A stretch of DNA of 64,000 bases, from positions 1,860,001 to 1,924,000 of the forward strand of contig CBDCDB010000008.1 in assembly GCA_965215315.1 (NCBI GenBank), written 5' to 3'. Numbering within the stretch: position 1 is the first letter of the stretch; every line of letters starts with the position of its first letter. Below are positions 43,446 through 52,311 of this stretch, one piece after another. Below the pieces are notes generated by a model. The model ran no database searches, was not told the DNA's origin, and saw only the letters and a list, made by a program, of their open reading frames with translations. The translations under genes were made by a program, and so were the position numbers. This DNA is from Truepera sp965215315. GTDB lineage: Bacteria > Deinococcota > Deinococci > Deinococcales > Trueperaceae.

Positions 43446-44012
43446 ATGACTGACCTTATCAATTTTTTACGTCAACCCTGGCCCTGGTACGTGGCGGGGC
43501 CGCTTATCGGCCTGACCGTTCCAGCCCTGCTCTTAATCGGCAACAAATCTTTCGGGATTTCGTCAAATCTGCAGCATGCCTGCGCCATCCTCTTGCCTGA
43601 GCGGGCGAAACCGGCGCTGTTTCGCTACAACTGGCGCAGCGAATCGTGGAATCTGCTGTTCGCGCTCGGTCTCGTTTTGGGGGGGCTTGTCGGGGGCGTC
43701 CTGCTGGCAAACCCAGAGCCGACGCGCCTTTCTCCGGCAGCGATCTCGAGCTTGCAGAAGCTTGAGGTTGGACTCGAGCCCGGACTGGTTCCGTCCGTAT
43801 TTAGCAACCTACTCAGCCTCAGAGTCTGGCTTCTGCTCGCCTTTAGCGGCCTATTGATCGGTTTCGGGACGCGCTACGGCGGCGGCTGCACCTCAGGTCA
43901 CGCCATCACCGGACTCTCGACGTTGCAGCTCCCGTCACTTATCGCGACCGTCAGCTTTTTTATCGGCGGCATCATCAGCGCAAACCTGTTGTTACCCCTG
44001 TTTTTAGGCTAG
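43446..44012 (+). CDS. YeeE/YedE family transporter, first subunit
   Basis: 188-residue membrane protein with five or six helices. GFGTRYGGGCTSGHAITGLS is the family motif, with a Cys that carries thiosulfate or another sulfur compound in YeeE. AGGAAA precedes ATG 43446. A second gene 34 bases downstream carries the complementary half, as when YeeE is split in two. Confidence 0.85.
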   Translation: MTDLINFLRQPWPWYVAGPLIGLTVPALLLIGNKSFGISSNLQHACAILLPERAKPALFRYNWRSESWNLLFALGLVLGGLVGGVLLANPEPTRLSPAAISSLQKLEVGLEPGLVPSVFSNLLSLRVWLLLAFSGLLIGFGTRYGGGCTSGHAITGLSTLQLPSLIATVSFFIGGIISANLLLPLFLG

Positions 44013-44046
44013 CCCTCACCTTATCACCCGGCTTCAGGAGACTTTG

Positions 44047-44508
44047 ATGCAACGCTCTACCCCCAAGACCTCCACCACACCCACAACTCGAGCGGCAACG
44101 GGATGGGTCTATCTGTTCGCCGGACTGCTCTTCGGCCTTACTCTAGTCAAGTCAGAAGCGGCTTCTTGGTACCGCATCCAAGAGATGTTCCGCTTTCAGT
44201 CGTTCCATATGTACGGCATCATCGGTTCCGCCGTCGTCACCGGTCTGATCACGACCGCCCTACTCCGCGCACTCAGAAAAAAATCTCTGAGCGGCGAGCC
44301 GATCCGGGTTGCCACCAAAACGCTGACGTGGCAGCGCTACGTTTACGGCGGCCTGCTCTTCGGTCTAGGTTGGGGATTAGCGGGTGTGTGCCCCGGCCCG
44401 ATTTTCGTCCTTATCGGCGCTGGTGTGCTGCCGATGCTGATTGTTCTGCTGTTCGCCCTTATCGGTACCTGGCTTTACGGTGTCCTGAAACCCAGATTGC
44501 CTCATTAA
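44047..44508 (+). CDS. YeeE/YedE family transporter, second subunit
   Basis: 153 residues from ATG 44047, with AGGAG upstream. Helical throughout; the motif GLGWGLAGVCPGPIFVLIGAG with its Cys mirrors the first subunit's. The two together would form a sulfur-compound permease. It lies after the first subunit on the same strand. Confidence 0.83.
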   Translation: MQRSTPKTSTTPTTRAATGWVYLFAGLLFGLTLVKSEAASWYRIQEMFRFQSFHMYGIIGSAVVTGLITTALLRALRKKSLSGEPIRVATKTLTWQRYVYGGLLFGLGWGLAGVCPGPIFVLIGAGVLPMLIVLLFALIGTWLYGVLKPRLPH

Positions 44509-44592
44509 AAGGTAGGACTCGAGGCTACCCCAAAAACGTTGACGGCAGCTTATCCGACGCCTTTAGAACAAATCTGTTAGGCTGATTCTGTT

Positions 44593-45210
44593 ATGTCAAC
44601 TTGGACTGAGTTAGGTGATGTTTGGCAAGCTTGTTTTGTTGAAGCAGCAGAAGCTTACTTGCGCCACTCTTCTAATCCTATCGGCGCAGTCATTGTTGAC
44701 GGCGAGGGCGAGGGCAAGATAATTTCAAGAGGTCGTAACGATTGGTCAAACCGCCTTCGACACGCTGAAACCGACGTGCTGTGGAATTTGCCAAAAGATA
44801 CTAACCGAGTAGAGAGCGAAATCTATTCATCCCTAGAACCTTGCCCGGTGTGTACGGGTGCGATTCGTATGACTCAATTACGCGCAGTTCACTTCGCTTC
44901 AGGAGACCCGAGCGCAGGCTCCACAAATTTTTTAAGTGCCAACGAGTTTATGCGGCGCTTTCCCTGCGAGGTACATAAACCATCGAATGAAACACTCGAG
45001 TTTGTCTTGATGACATTGATACTCGAGCTTCGCGCTAGGATGGGTCAGAAACGCTGGCGTGAACTTTGGTTCAAGTACCAACCTGAGGCAACTGAATTAG
45101 GTGAGAAGCTTGCTGCTTCAAAAGCTTTTCACCATTGGACAAAATCAAACATCACTGCAAGTGAGCTTTACGAGGAAATCAGCGAACTTGGCCCGATGTC
45201 TAAGCGCTGA
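44593..45210 (+). CDS. Zinc-dependent nucleoside/nucleobase deaminase-like protein
   Basis: 205 residues. The zinc site is RHAETDVLW (His and Glu) and SLEPCPVCTGAIRM (two Cys), the signature of cytidine/guanine/tRNA-adenosine deaminases. The N-terminal part is canonical and the C-terminal 60 residues are a helical extension. The gene is less GC-rich than its neighbours and uses AT-rich codons, so it may have been acquired. The substrate cannot be set from sequence. Confidence 0.8.
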   Translation: MSTWTELGDVWQACFVEAAEAYLRHSSNPIGAVIVDGEGEGKIISRGRNDWSNRLRHAETDVLWNLPKDTNRVESEIYSSLEPCPVCTGAIRMTQLRAVHFASGDPSAGSTNFLSANEFMRRFPCEVHKPSNETLEFVLMTLILELRARMGQKRWRELWFKYQPEATELGEKLAASKAFHHWTKSNITASELYEEISELGPMSKR

Positions 45211-45243
45211 CGGAAACCTATCTAATGCCTTATTGTTCGTAAC

Positions 45244-47037
45244 TCACTGCTTCTCCTCCGCCCACAACCCCCTCATCTCCTTTGAAGTCTCCAAAAGCTC
45301 AGTGAGCGTCCCTTCAGCTTCTACCTGCCCATCTTTCAGAACGACGATGTGGTCGGCGCGTCTCAGCGCGGCGCGGCGGTGCGACACGACGAGGCACGTC
45401 ACCTGCTGTTTGGCGAAAAGCTGACGCCACAAATGCGCTTCGGTTTCAACATCGAGGGCTGAAGAGAGGTCGTCAAAAATCAGCAGGTCGGCCCCCCGTA
45501 AAAACATCCGCGCTGCGGAGGAGCGCTGCACCTGACCGCCGGAAAGTTTGACGCCGCGCGTGCCGACGAGGGTGTCGAGGCCCAGCTCGAGCCCCCGTAC
45601 ATCATGCGTCATCACCGCCAAATCCACTATCTCGCCCAGCGCCTCATCTTCCCCCGTGCGGCCCATCAAGATATTTTGCCGTAAAGAGTCCGAAAATAGG
45701 CGCGGTACCTGCGCGGTGTAGGCGCTCCGGGGTGGGACAAACCACGAGGCCGGGTCTTTTACAGCGTCGCCGTTCCACAGGATTTCGCCGGAACCCTTTG
45801 GCACGAGGCCCATCAGCGTGCGGAGCAGGGTCGTTTTGCCGCTGCCGATACGCCCGGTTACGACCGTAAACGAGCCGCGTTCTAGGCTCAGGTTTACGTC
45901 AGTGATACCGTTTTGGGTGCCGGGATAGTGGAAGGTGAGGTTTTGTAGCTCGAGCCTCTCCAGCCTCTCCCCCACCGTGATGGGCGGCGCAACCACTTCA
46001 GGTACGCCACCGTGCAGGTGCAGCGGCGCGTTCTGCACCAACGTTTCGGGCGGCGCGTCTTGCAACAGCCGCGCCATCCGCTCGAACGATACCCCGGCAC
46101 GTTTGTGCTGCGCCATCGCGTCCCCAACGAACGCCATGATGCTCGTTAAGCGCGGCAGATAAAACGCAAACAGCGCAAAATCACCGATGGAAAAGCTCTC
46201 GTTTAACATCGCCCTAGCGGACAAAAGTAAAACGATACCGGTACCGATATTCGTCATGTTGGCGTTCGCGCCCCGTAAAAACTCGGTCAGGAGCGTGTCT
46301 TTCAGCGCGGCTTGTCGCCGCGTCTGGTTGAGGCCGCTAAAGTGACGGGTTACGTCTCCCTCACGTCCGGCAACTTTTACGGCTTGCACGGCTGTAAACG
46401 TCTCACCGATAAAGCTCGTGACGCGCCCTGTCGCCTCGCGGCTGCGGCGGCGGTAAAGGCGAATGCGTTCGGTAAACCCCCGCGTCAAGGCGACCATAGC
46501 GAGCAGCGGCGCGGCGACGGCAAGCGTAATCACCGGACTTACCCGGTACATCACGACAAGCGAGACGAGCGCCGAGAGTACCAGCCCGCCCGAATCTACC
46601 CACGTTTCGACGAGCATCGTCACTTCGTCCACGTCGTCACGGAAGCGGCTGACCGCTTCGGAAGGCGAATCGGGTAAGACGCGCGAACCGGGGGCGCGGG
46701 TGATGTAGTCAATCAGGTTGCGCCGTAAAAGCAGTCCCAACTCGTGCCAGAGCGTCGCCCAGATATAGATGCTTGGGATAAATACCCCAATACGCCCTAG
46801 GTTCAGCGCCGTCAGCAAGATGAGAAACGTCCACGGGCTCCAGCCGAACGCCGCGCTACCTTCTACCTCTAACCCGTTAAGGAGTTGGGCAATCAGGATG
46901 GGAAATAGCACCGGCAGGAGGTGAACTGCGCCCCACATGCTCAGGTTGAGGGCGAACAGGCCGGGGCGGTACGAGACGAGGCGGCGCATGTAGCGCATCG
47001 TCGTCCAGGTTTCGGTGTTTGCTGCGTGCGTGGTCAT
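45244..47037 (-). CDS. ABC exporter half-transporter with degenerate ATP site
   Basis: 597 residues: six membrane helices, then an ATPase domain. Walker A is GRIGSGKTT, signature LSGGQVQRSSAARM, H-loop VVSHRRA. Walker B is LLIFDDLSSALD, so the catalytic Glu is Asp. Heterodimeric exporters have exactly this one weak site. ATG 47037 follows GAGGAA and overlaps the stop of the acetyltransferase gene (ATGA). A decayed copy of its 3' end lies at 41908-42112. The partner is at 47633. Confidence 0.9.
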   Translation of the reverse strand: MTTHAANTETWTTMRYMRRLVSYRPGLFALNLSMWGAVHLLPVLFPILIAQLLNGLEVEGSAAFGWSPWTFLILLTALNLGRIGVFIPSIYIWATLWHELGLLLRRNLIDYITRAPGSRVLPDSPSEAVSRFRDDVDEVTMLVETWVDSGGLVLSALVSLVVMYRVSPVITLAVAAPLLAMVALTRGFTERIRLYRRRSREATGRVTSFIGETFTAVQAVKVAGREGDVTRHFSGLNQTRRQAALKDTLLTEFLRGANANMTNIGTGIVLLLSARAMLNESFSIGDFALFAFYLPRLTSIMAFVGDAMAQHKRAGVSFERMARLLQDAPPETLVQNAPLHLHGGVPEVVAPPITVGERLERLELQNLTFHYPGTQNGITDVNLSLERGSFTVVTGRIGSGKTTLLRTLMGLVPKGSGEILWNGDAVKDPASWFVPPRSAYTAQVPRLFSDSLRQNILMGRTGEDEALGEIVDLAVMTHDVRGLELGLDTLVGTRGVKLSGGQVQRSSAARMFLRGADLLIFDDLSSALDVETEAHLWRQLFAKQQVTCLVVSHRRAALRRADHIVVLKDGQVEAEGTLTELLETSKEMRGLWAEEKQ

Positions 47038-47636
47038 ACGGGTTCCTCGTTCTGAGTAGGGGTGCGGACGGTGTAGCGGGGCGACGGACGGCTCAGCCAC
47101 TCATCTTTGAGAACGGCGTAAATAAAATCGTCTACCCACTCGCCCTTGTTAAACCTGCTTTTAAGGTGATGCGCTTCGCGGCGCATCCCGAGGCGTTCCA
47201 TAAGCTTGTATGAGCTAGTGTTTCTTGCGTCGCATACCGAGATAAACCGGTGCAACTCGAAGTTCCGAAAACACCAGTCCATAAGCGCCGCGCTAGCCTC
47301 GGTCGCGTAACCCTGCCGCCAGTATTCAGGACTAAAACTCCAACCGATCTCAGCAGGCTCATCAACCTCGCTAGGGCGTTTGAACCCAATGTTGCCGATT
47401 ACTATTTCGTCTTTTTCGACGGCAAACTCGAGGTGCTTATCGGGGGTCGTGAGCGTCAGCACCCCTTGCTCTCGAATCCAAGCGACAACCTTTGTTTGTT
47501 CAGCGTAAGTCGTAACATCCCAGGTCATAAACCGTACGACACTTTCTTGCGTTGTCCTTTCGACAATGCTCTGCCAATCGGCCTCGGTAGAGTCACGAAT
47601 CGTCAAACGTTCGGTTTTGAGATGTAATTTGCTCAT
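47034..47636 (-). CDS. GNAT acetyltransferase inside the exporter operon
   Basis: 200-residue RimJ/RimL-like acetyltransferase. The acetyl-CoA loop is in WRQGYATEASAALMDW, with N-terminal LKTERLTIRDSTEADW and the C-terminal NTSSYKLMERLGMRREAH. Its ATG overlaps the stop of the upstream ABC gene by two bases, and its own stop overlaps the downstream ABC start, so all three are translated as one unit. It could acetylate a drug or a peptide handled by the transporter; that is inference. Confidence 0.88.
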   Translation of the reverse strand: MSKLHLKTERLTIRDSTEADWQSIVERTTQESVVRFMTWDVTTYAEQTKVVAWIREQGVLTLTTPDKHLEFAVEKDEIVIGNIGFKRPSEVDEPAEIGWSFSPEYWRQGYATEASAALMDWCFRNFELHRFISVCDARNTSSYKLMERLGMRREAHHLKSRFNKGEWVDDFIYAVLKDEWLSRPSPRYTVRTPTQNEEPV

Positions 47637-49420
47637 GCAATTCCCTCCAAGGTATCAGTAAGCGCCTCTTCCAAGTCCGCCGGGTTATCTAAATCGGACT
47701 GTCCCCCAGCTTTTAAGAGCCGCGTAAAGTGCGAGTCTGAGCGTAAAAGTGCCTGACGTGGCCCGTGTTCCAAAATGCACCCGTCTTTTAAGATAAGGAT
47801 GTCGTCGGCGCGGCGGACGGTCTCGAGCCGGTGCGCGATGATAATCGCCGTGCGGCCCCGCAAAAGTTTGTCTACGGCGCGTTCCAAGAGCTTTTCCGTT
47901 GCCGGGTCGAGGCGAGACGAGGGTTCGTCTAGAATGACCAAGCCGGGGTCTTTGAGAAACACCCTGGCAAACGCCAACAGCTGTGCTTGCCCCGCCGAAA
48001 GTCCGCCACCGCTCGCCGCCAGCGTCGTGTCGAGGCCGTTTTCCAGACTTTCCAGCCAGCCGCCCAAACCGAGGTCGCGTAGGACCGTTTCAATACGTTC
48101 GTCTGAAATGCCTTCGCTAAAAAAGGTTAAATTGTCGCGTACCGAGGCGTGAAAGAGCTGCACTTCTTGCGTGACCATGCCGACGCGTTCGCGTAACGAG
48201 CTGGCTTCTGCGTCTCGAGTATCTATCCCACCGAGTTTGACACTTCCTGAAGTCGGGTCGTAAAGCCGGAAGATTAAACGGGTCAGGGTCGTTTTACCGC
48301 TGCCGGTACGACCTAAAAGTCCTAAAACTTTACCGGCTCCCAGGCGGAACGTCACATCGTCCAAGATGCGTTTGTCGCCGTAAGCAAAACCTAGCTTTTC
48401 AAAACTGAGCGGCAGTGCGCCATCCGGCAACGTCTTATCTTTACCCCTCGGCAACTCACTCTCGAGCGCGAAGAGTTCGTCAATCCGGCTGATTCCGGCC
48501 CCGGCTTTTTGCAACTCCTGCATCTGCTGGGTAATCTGTTCGATGGGCTCTTCTAGCATCAACATATAGGTAAAGAACAGATACGCCGTCCCGAGCGTGA
48601 TGCTGCCCTGCTGAAACAGGTAAATCGCTGCGCCGAGCGTAATCAAATCACCGACCGTAAACATCCCGTAAGAGAGCATCCATACCGACGAGCGCTTCAT
48701 CCAGGCGCGGCGGCCCCGGAAAAAGAAGTTTTGGGCAACCCGCGTAAAACTCTGCATGGCGTAACCGCCGCCACCGTTCGCGCGGAGGTCGTCAAGTCCT
48801 GCTAGACGCTCCTCGACAAAGCCGAAAAGCTGGGCGCTCGATTCGCGTTCGTCTTTGGTGGCGACGACGGCGACGTTGCGGGTTAGGTAAAGCGCTACGA
48901 AAACCATGAGGGTAAAGAGCGTGAGGGCGACGCCGACGGGGGGACTCTCGAGCCACAAGATCACCAGAATCCCTGCCAGCATCAGCGCCCCGCCCAAAAC
49001 CCGCACCGAAAACTGCGAGAAAAAGTTGGACAGCGCCGTGACGTCCCCGTCAATCCGTTCGATGAGTTCGCCGGGGGTGCGGGCCGTGTGAAAGCTCATG
49101 TCGAGCTTTAGGCAGTGCCTCGCTAAGTCTTCGCGCATGGCATTTGTCGCCGTCCAGCCGACAGCGGCAGCGAAATACGTTGCAGCGGCGCTTAGAAGCT
49201 GCGTCACAACCGCGACGGCTAAAAACAGCAGGGCGGCTCGAGTTAGCGACTCGAGACTTCCCCCCGCCCGCGCCGTGTCGATAAAGAACCGCAAAATTTG
49301 CGGCACTACGAGTTGCAGGCCGATGCTGACGAGCAGAAGCCCAGCCATCAGCGCAGCGGTGCGCCACTGCGGGCGTAAGTAGCGGCCTAAAAGTTTGGCG
49401 TAACGGGCTAGAGGAATCAT
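47633..49420 (-). CDS. ABC exporter half-transporter with canonical ATP site
   Basis: 595 residues, six helices followed by an ATPase: Walker A GRTGSGKTTLT, signature LSAGQAQLLAFA, Walker B LVILDEPSSRLDP with the catalytic Glu, and H-loop IIIAHRLETV. GGAG lies eight bases before ATG 49420. It is the first structural gene of the operon, 200 bases behind the terminator of the leader ORF. With the gene at 45244 it would form an asymmetric exporter like BmrCD or TM287/288. Confidence 0.9.
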   Translation of the reverse strand: MIPLARYAKLLGRYLRPQWRTAALMAGLLLVSIGLQLVVPQILRFFIDTARAGGSLESLTRAALLFLAVAVVTQLLSAAATYFAAAVGWTATNAMREDLARHCLKLDMSFHTARTPGELIERIDGDVTALSNFFSQFSVRVLGGALMLAGILVILWLESPPVGVALTLFTLMVFVALYLTRNVAVVATKDERESSAQLFGFVEERLAGLDDLRANGGGGYAMQSFTRVAQNFFFRGRRAWMKRSSVWMLSYGMFTVGDLITLGAAIYLFQQGSITLGTAYLFFTYMLMLEEPIEQITQQMQELQKAGAGISRIDELFALESELPRGKDKTLPDGALPLSFEKLGFAYGDKRILDDVTFRLGAGKVLGLLGRTGSGKTTLTRLIFRLYDPTSGSVKLGGIDTRDAEASSLRERVGMVTQEVQLFHASVRDNLTFFSEGISDERIETVLRDLGLGGWLESLENGLDTTLAASGGGLSAGQAQLLAFARVFLKDPGLVILDEPSSRLDPATEKLLERAVDKLLRGRTAIIIAHRLETVRRADDILILKDGCILEHGPRQALLRSDSHFTRLLKAGGQSDLDNPADLEEALTDTLEGIA

Positions 49421-49621
49421 GAAAGGTCTCCAGGTCTAGACAGGTGCAGGGTAGCGAGCCAACTGAGGACACGCCTCAGCCTTTTTGCGGAGGACGGCAC
49501 GGCTAAGAGGAAGAAGCCAAAAGTGTGGGTAAACCGGCTTATGTTTTGTCGGGCGCTCGGCATTGTTTTCCCTAAAGGGTCATCCTCTAACTCCCCTGAG
49601 GCCGACTCCGAGGTAAAAGAG

Positions 49622-49660
49622 CAAAAAAAGGCCGTGGGGACGGTTGGGTCTCCCACGGCC
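49622..49660 (-). terminator. Intrinsic terminator in the exporter leader (candidate attenuator)
   Basis: On the minus strand GGCCGTGGG pairs with CCCACGGCC (nine pairs, 49630-49638 with 49652-49660) and TTTTTTT follows. It lies between the leader ORF and the first exporter gene. Read-through or disruption is needed for exporter expression from the promoter at 49836. The loop (49640-49647) is complementary over eight bases to RNA from the leader ORF (49721-49728). Confidence 0.8.
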
Positions 49661-49677
49661 TCGAGTCTCTTAAACGG

Positions 49678-49779
49678 CTACGTCTGGGCAGACCTCTCCT
49701 GTGCAAGTGGCACGACGTCGCCAACCGCACGCGCAGAAGCGGCGAGGATGAGAGTGATTTTCTCAGCGAATTGTTTCAT
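49678..49779 (-). CDS. 33-codon leader ORF ahead of the ABC exporter operon
   Basis: From ATG 49779, nine bases after AAAGGAG (49789-49795), the peptide is MKQFAEKITLILAASARAVG followed by DVVPLAQERSAQT. It is basic at the start, with a short hydrophobic middle. A small hairpin (GTCT/AGAC, 49682-49693) overlaps its end, and a terminator lies 18 bases after its stop. It may be a sensing leader peptide of a transcription attenuator or, less likely, a secreted peptide exported by the transporter. No Gly-Gly leader or Cys residues are present. Confidence 0.65.
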   Translation of the reverse strand: MKQFAEKITLILAASARAVGDVVPLAQERSAQT

Positions 49780-49835
49780 TGGGCACCGCTCCTTTCAGGA
49801 TTACTTTTTTGAGGTCGCCTTTAGTAGGCTTCATG

Positions 49836-49864
49836 AGATTAGCCGGATATGAAGAAAATGTCAA
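49836..49864 (-). promoter_or_regulatory. Sigma70-type promoter TTGACA-17-TAATCT
   Basis: On the minus strand the -35 is an exact TTGACA (49859-49864) and the -10 TAATCT (49836-49841), with a 17-base spacer. Transcription would begin near 49829, about 50 bases before the leader ORF. It is the best promoter match that I see in the window. Confidence 0.75.
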
Positions 49865-49896
49865 GCCCTTTCTGGGAAATACGTGTTTTATGCAGC

Positions 49897-50418
49897 TTAT
49901 GTCCAGTTGAGCAGCTGTAAAATCTCGGCGGCAACGGTTGGGCTGTCTTTACCACCGGTATCAATTCGCCAGACCCAAACAGGGGTTTGTTTATCGAGTT
50001 CAATCGCCCGTAACTGGCTCCGCTCGAGGTGACTTTGCAAGGTGGCGGCACTCTCGCGCTTTTCCAGACGCCGTAAAACCGTGTCGTCGGATGCCTGCAG
50101 CAAAACAGCTTTGACCAGAGGGTCGTCACCCATTGCGGCGCTTAACCCTGCGGCCTCGAGGACGCTCACGGTGTCCGTATAAATCATGCGGCGATAGCCC
50201 AGAGTACGGCAGTTCGCCCACATCGCCCTCAAGTTTTGCTCTGCCAGCTTGTGCCCCTGCTGCCACGGTGCTGGGTAAGCCAAATCGAGATTATCCCCTT
50301 CGATAACGCAGTGTTTGATTTGCCGTACAGAGAGCTGTTCGTGCAACTCAAAGGCAACTCTGGTTTTGCCGACGCCCGAACGTCCGCCGATAAATAAGAC
50401 TTCACTTTGCTCATCCAT
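49897..50418 (-). CDS. P-loop kinase-like protein
   Basis: 173 residues. Walker A is GGRSGVGKTRVAFEL near residue 11, followed by VIEGDNLDLAYPAPW and GYRRMIYTDTVSVLEAAG, similar to small AAA_33-type or adenylylsulfate-kinase-like proteins found in actinomycetes. The phosphate acceptor is unknown. ATG 50418 is preceded by TATACT with an eight-base spacer. It diverges from the methyltransferase gene. Confidence 0.72.
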   Translation of the reverse strand: MDEQSEVLFIGGRSGVGKTRVAFELHEQLSVRQIKHCVIEGDNLDLAYPAPWQQGHKLAEQNLRAMWANCRTLGYRRMIYTDTVSVLEAAGLSAAMGDDPLVKAVLLQASDDTVLRRLEKRESAATLQSHLERSQLRAIELDKQTPVWVWRIDTGGKDSPTVAAEILQLLNWT

Positions 50419-50518
50419 GTATCCGAAGTATAGAGTTTCCAACCGCTCCTTACCGCCGTAAAACGCCCCTCGTGATACGCTGACTCTCACTTTACGGCGA
50501 CGCACTGATGAGGTTTTT

Positions 50519-51325
50519 TTGAATACCAAACCAACTAAAAAGACGTTCAAGCCTAGACTCGAGCGCCAGACGCACTGGGACCCCGTAGCCAAGTGGTACA
50601 ACGGCTGGGTCGGGAAAAAGGGCAGCTTGTATCACCGGGCGGTCTCGCTGCCAACGGTTCTGGAGCTTGCCGACCCCAAACCCGGTGAGCTGCTGCTCGA
50701 TATAGGGTGCGGGCAGGGCGTGTTAGCGCCGCACGTGCTTAAACGAGGCGCAACGTATAGAGGCGTAGACGGTAGCCGGACGCTCGTCCAACTTGCCCGC
50801 AAACATCACGGTGAAAATGCTGGAAACAAGGCCCAGTTTATTGTCGGTGACGCACGCAAGCTCAGCTCACTACCCGAGCTTCAAGCGGGTCACGCCGACG
50901 TTGCCGTGTTTATGCTCAGCATTCAAGATATGAACCCGTTGGGTGAGATATTGGCGGCGGCGGCGTGGGCGCTCAAACCAGCCTCGCGTATCGTGATTTT
51001 TATGCTGCACCCGGCGTTTCGGGTGCCCCGGCAGAGCGGTTGGGGGTTTGACCCTGGGCGCAAGCTGACGTATCGGCGGGTGGATTCGTATCTGACCGTG
51101 CGTGAGGTACCGATGAAGGCGTATGCAGAAGTGTCGGCGCGGGCTTCGGGTACGACCATGAGTTTTCACAGGCCGCTGAGTGAATACGTCAATACGCTGA
51201 GTGAGTTGGGATTTTTCGTGGAGCGCCTCGAGGAACTCCCCGATCCAAACGTCGAGAAAGCAACAAAAAAAGAAACGCTCGATATCCCGCTTTTTGTGGC
51301 GCTTAAAGCTCGCCGCCTTGGTTAA
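50519..51325 (+). CDS. SAM-dependent methyltransferase, class I
   Basis: 268 residues. Motif I is LLLDIGCGQGVLAPHV; later landmarks are GVDGSRTLVQLAR and FIVGDARKLSSL. It resembles the UbiE/Methyltransf_11 group; the substrate is unknown. The start is TTG 50519, since no ATG or GTG lies in frame before the conserved part, with GATGAGG upstream. It diverges from the kinase-like gene. Confidence 0.82.
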   Translation: MNTKPTKKTFKPRLERQTHWDPVAKWYNGWVGKKGSLYHRAVSLPTVLELADPKPGELLLDIGCGQGVLAPHVLKRGATYRGVDGSRTLVQLARKHHGENAGNKAQFIVGDARKLSSLPELQAGHADVAVFMLSIQDMNPLGEILAAAAWALKPASRIVIFMLHPAFRVPRQSGWGFDPGRKLTYRRVDSYLTVREVPMKAYAEVSARASGTTMSFHRPLSEYVNTLSELGFFVERLEELPDPNVEKATKKETLDIPLFVALKARRLG

Positions 51326-51346
51326 AAACAGTTGGTTAAAGACAGT

Positions 51347-51634
51347 TTAGAACGCTCGTAAGCTCCAAAAAACGACCATCCCGACCAGCAGCCCGAACCA
51401 CAGCGACCACACCCGCCACAGCACCAGCGCGGCAACCCCAGCCGCGACGAGTCGAATAGAAGTTTCACCGGAACTCGGCAGAACGGGTACGATGAGCGCG
51501 GCAAACACCGCAACCGGGACGAACTGCAAAAAACGTGCCCAGAAAAGCGGCAGGCTGACCTTGGCGAGCGACAACCCGACCAGACGCGGCCCGTAAGTCA
51601 CGAGCGCCATCAGCAAAATCGTTAGGATGGTCAC
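51347..51634 (-). CDS. azlD: Branched-chain amino-acid exporter small subunit
   Basis: 95 residues with three helices (LLMALVTYGPRLVGLSLA, FLQFVPVAVFAALIVPVL and the C-terminal pair). It is the partner of AzlC. GTG 51634 overlaps the azlC stop (GTGA), so the two are coupled. Confidence 0.85.
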   Translation of the reverse strand: MTILTILLMALVTYGPRLVGLSLAKVSLPLFWARFLQFVPVAVFAALIVPVLPSSGETSIRLVAAGVAALVLWRVWSLWFGLLVGMVVFWSLRAF

Positions 51635-52290
51635 GTGCCCCTAGCCAAGTAAGCACCCAAAAACGGGCCGAGAATCCCCGCCAGCAAAACCGCCAGCCCC
51701 GTATTCATAACTTGCGCCGCGAAAAGTGCGACGAACCCGGCGAAGACGGCGACCGCCAGCGCAGGCCAGCTTTTCAGGAGCAGAATCAGGAGCGCCAGAA
51801 ACGCCAGTGGAAAGATAAAGTCAATGCCAAGTGCTGCCGGGTCAGAAACGAGACCGCTCAGCAGTGCGCCGAGCAGCGTACTCAGGTTCCAGATGAAGAA
51901 GAGGCTCGAGCCCGTCCCTATAAAAAATCCAGCTGAGCGCGCTGCACTATTGATTGTAACTCCATAAGCTTCATCGGTTAAAAGATGGGCCGCTAGAAGA
52001 CGTTGACGCCAGCTAAACGGGACAAGCTGACCGAGCGAAATCCCGTAGACGAGGTGACGCGCGTTGATAAGAAAGGTTGTGGCAACGATAGTTAGCGGCG
52101 AAACCTTAGCTGCAAAAAGTCCTGCCGCGCCGAACTGGGCTCCACCCGCTAAAACAACGAGGCTCATCAGCTGCGTTTCTACCAGGGTCAAACCTGCTGC
52201 CCTAGCCGACACCGCGTAAGCTGCCCCAAAAGGGATCAACCCCAACCAGAGCGGCAGCGTCGCGCCGAAGCCACGCCAAAAACCTGTCAT
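51631..52290 (-). CDS. azlC: Branched-chain amino-acid exporter large subunit
   Basis: 219 residues, about seven helices, with GLIPFGAAYAVSARAAGL at the N-terminus and FLINARHLVYGISLGQ, hallmarks of AzlC. AzlCD exports branched-chain amino acids or analogues. A divergent or linked regulator is expected; the AraC gene lies 22 bases upstream on the same strand. Confidence 0.9.
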   Translation of the reverse strand: MTGFWRGFGATLPLWLGLIPFGAAYAVSARAAGLTLVETQLMSLVVLAGGAQFGAAGLFAAKVSPLTIVATTFLINARHLVYGISLGQLVPFSWRQRLLAAHLLTDEAYGVTINSAARSAGFFIGTGSSLFFIWNLSTLLGALLSGLVSDPAALGIDFIFPLAFLALLILLLKSWPALAVAVFAGFVALFAAQVMNTGLAVLLAGILGPFLGAYLARGT

Positions 52291-52311
52291 ACCCTACGCT
52301 ACTTGGTGTGG

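Noticed and set aside
49678..49779. Secreted bacteriocin as the main reading of the 33-codon ORF
   Set aside because: No Gly-Gly leader, no Cys, Ser/Thr-rich core or processing site; the terminator directly behind it fits an attenuator leader better.
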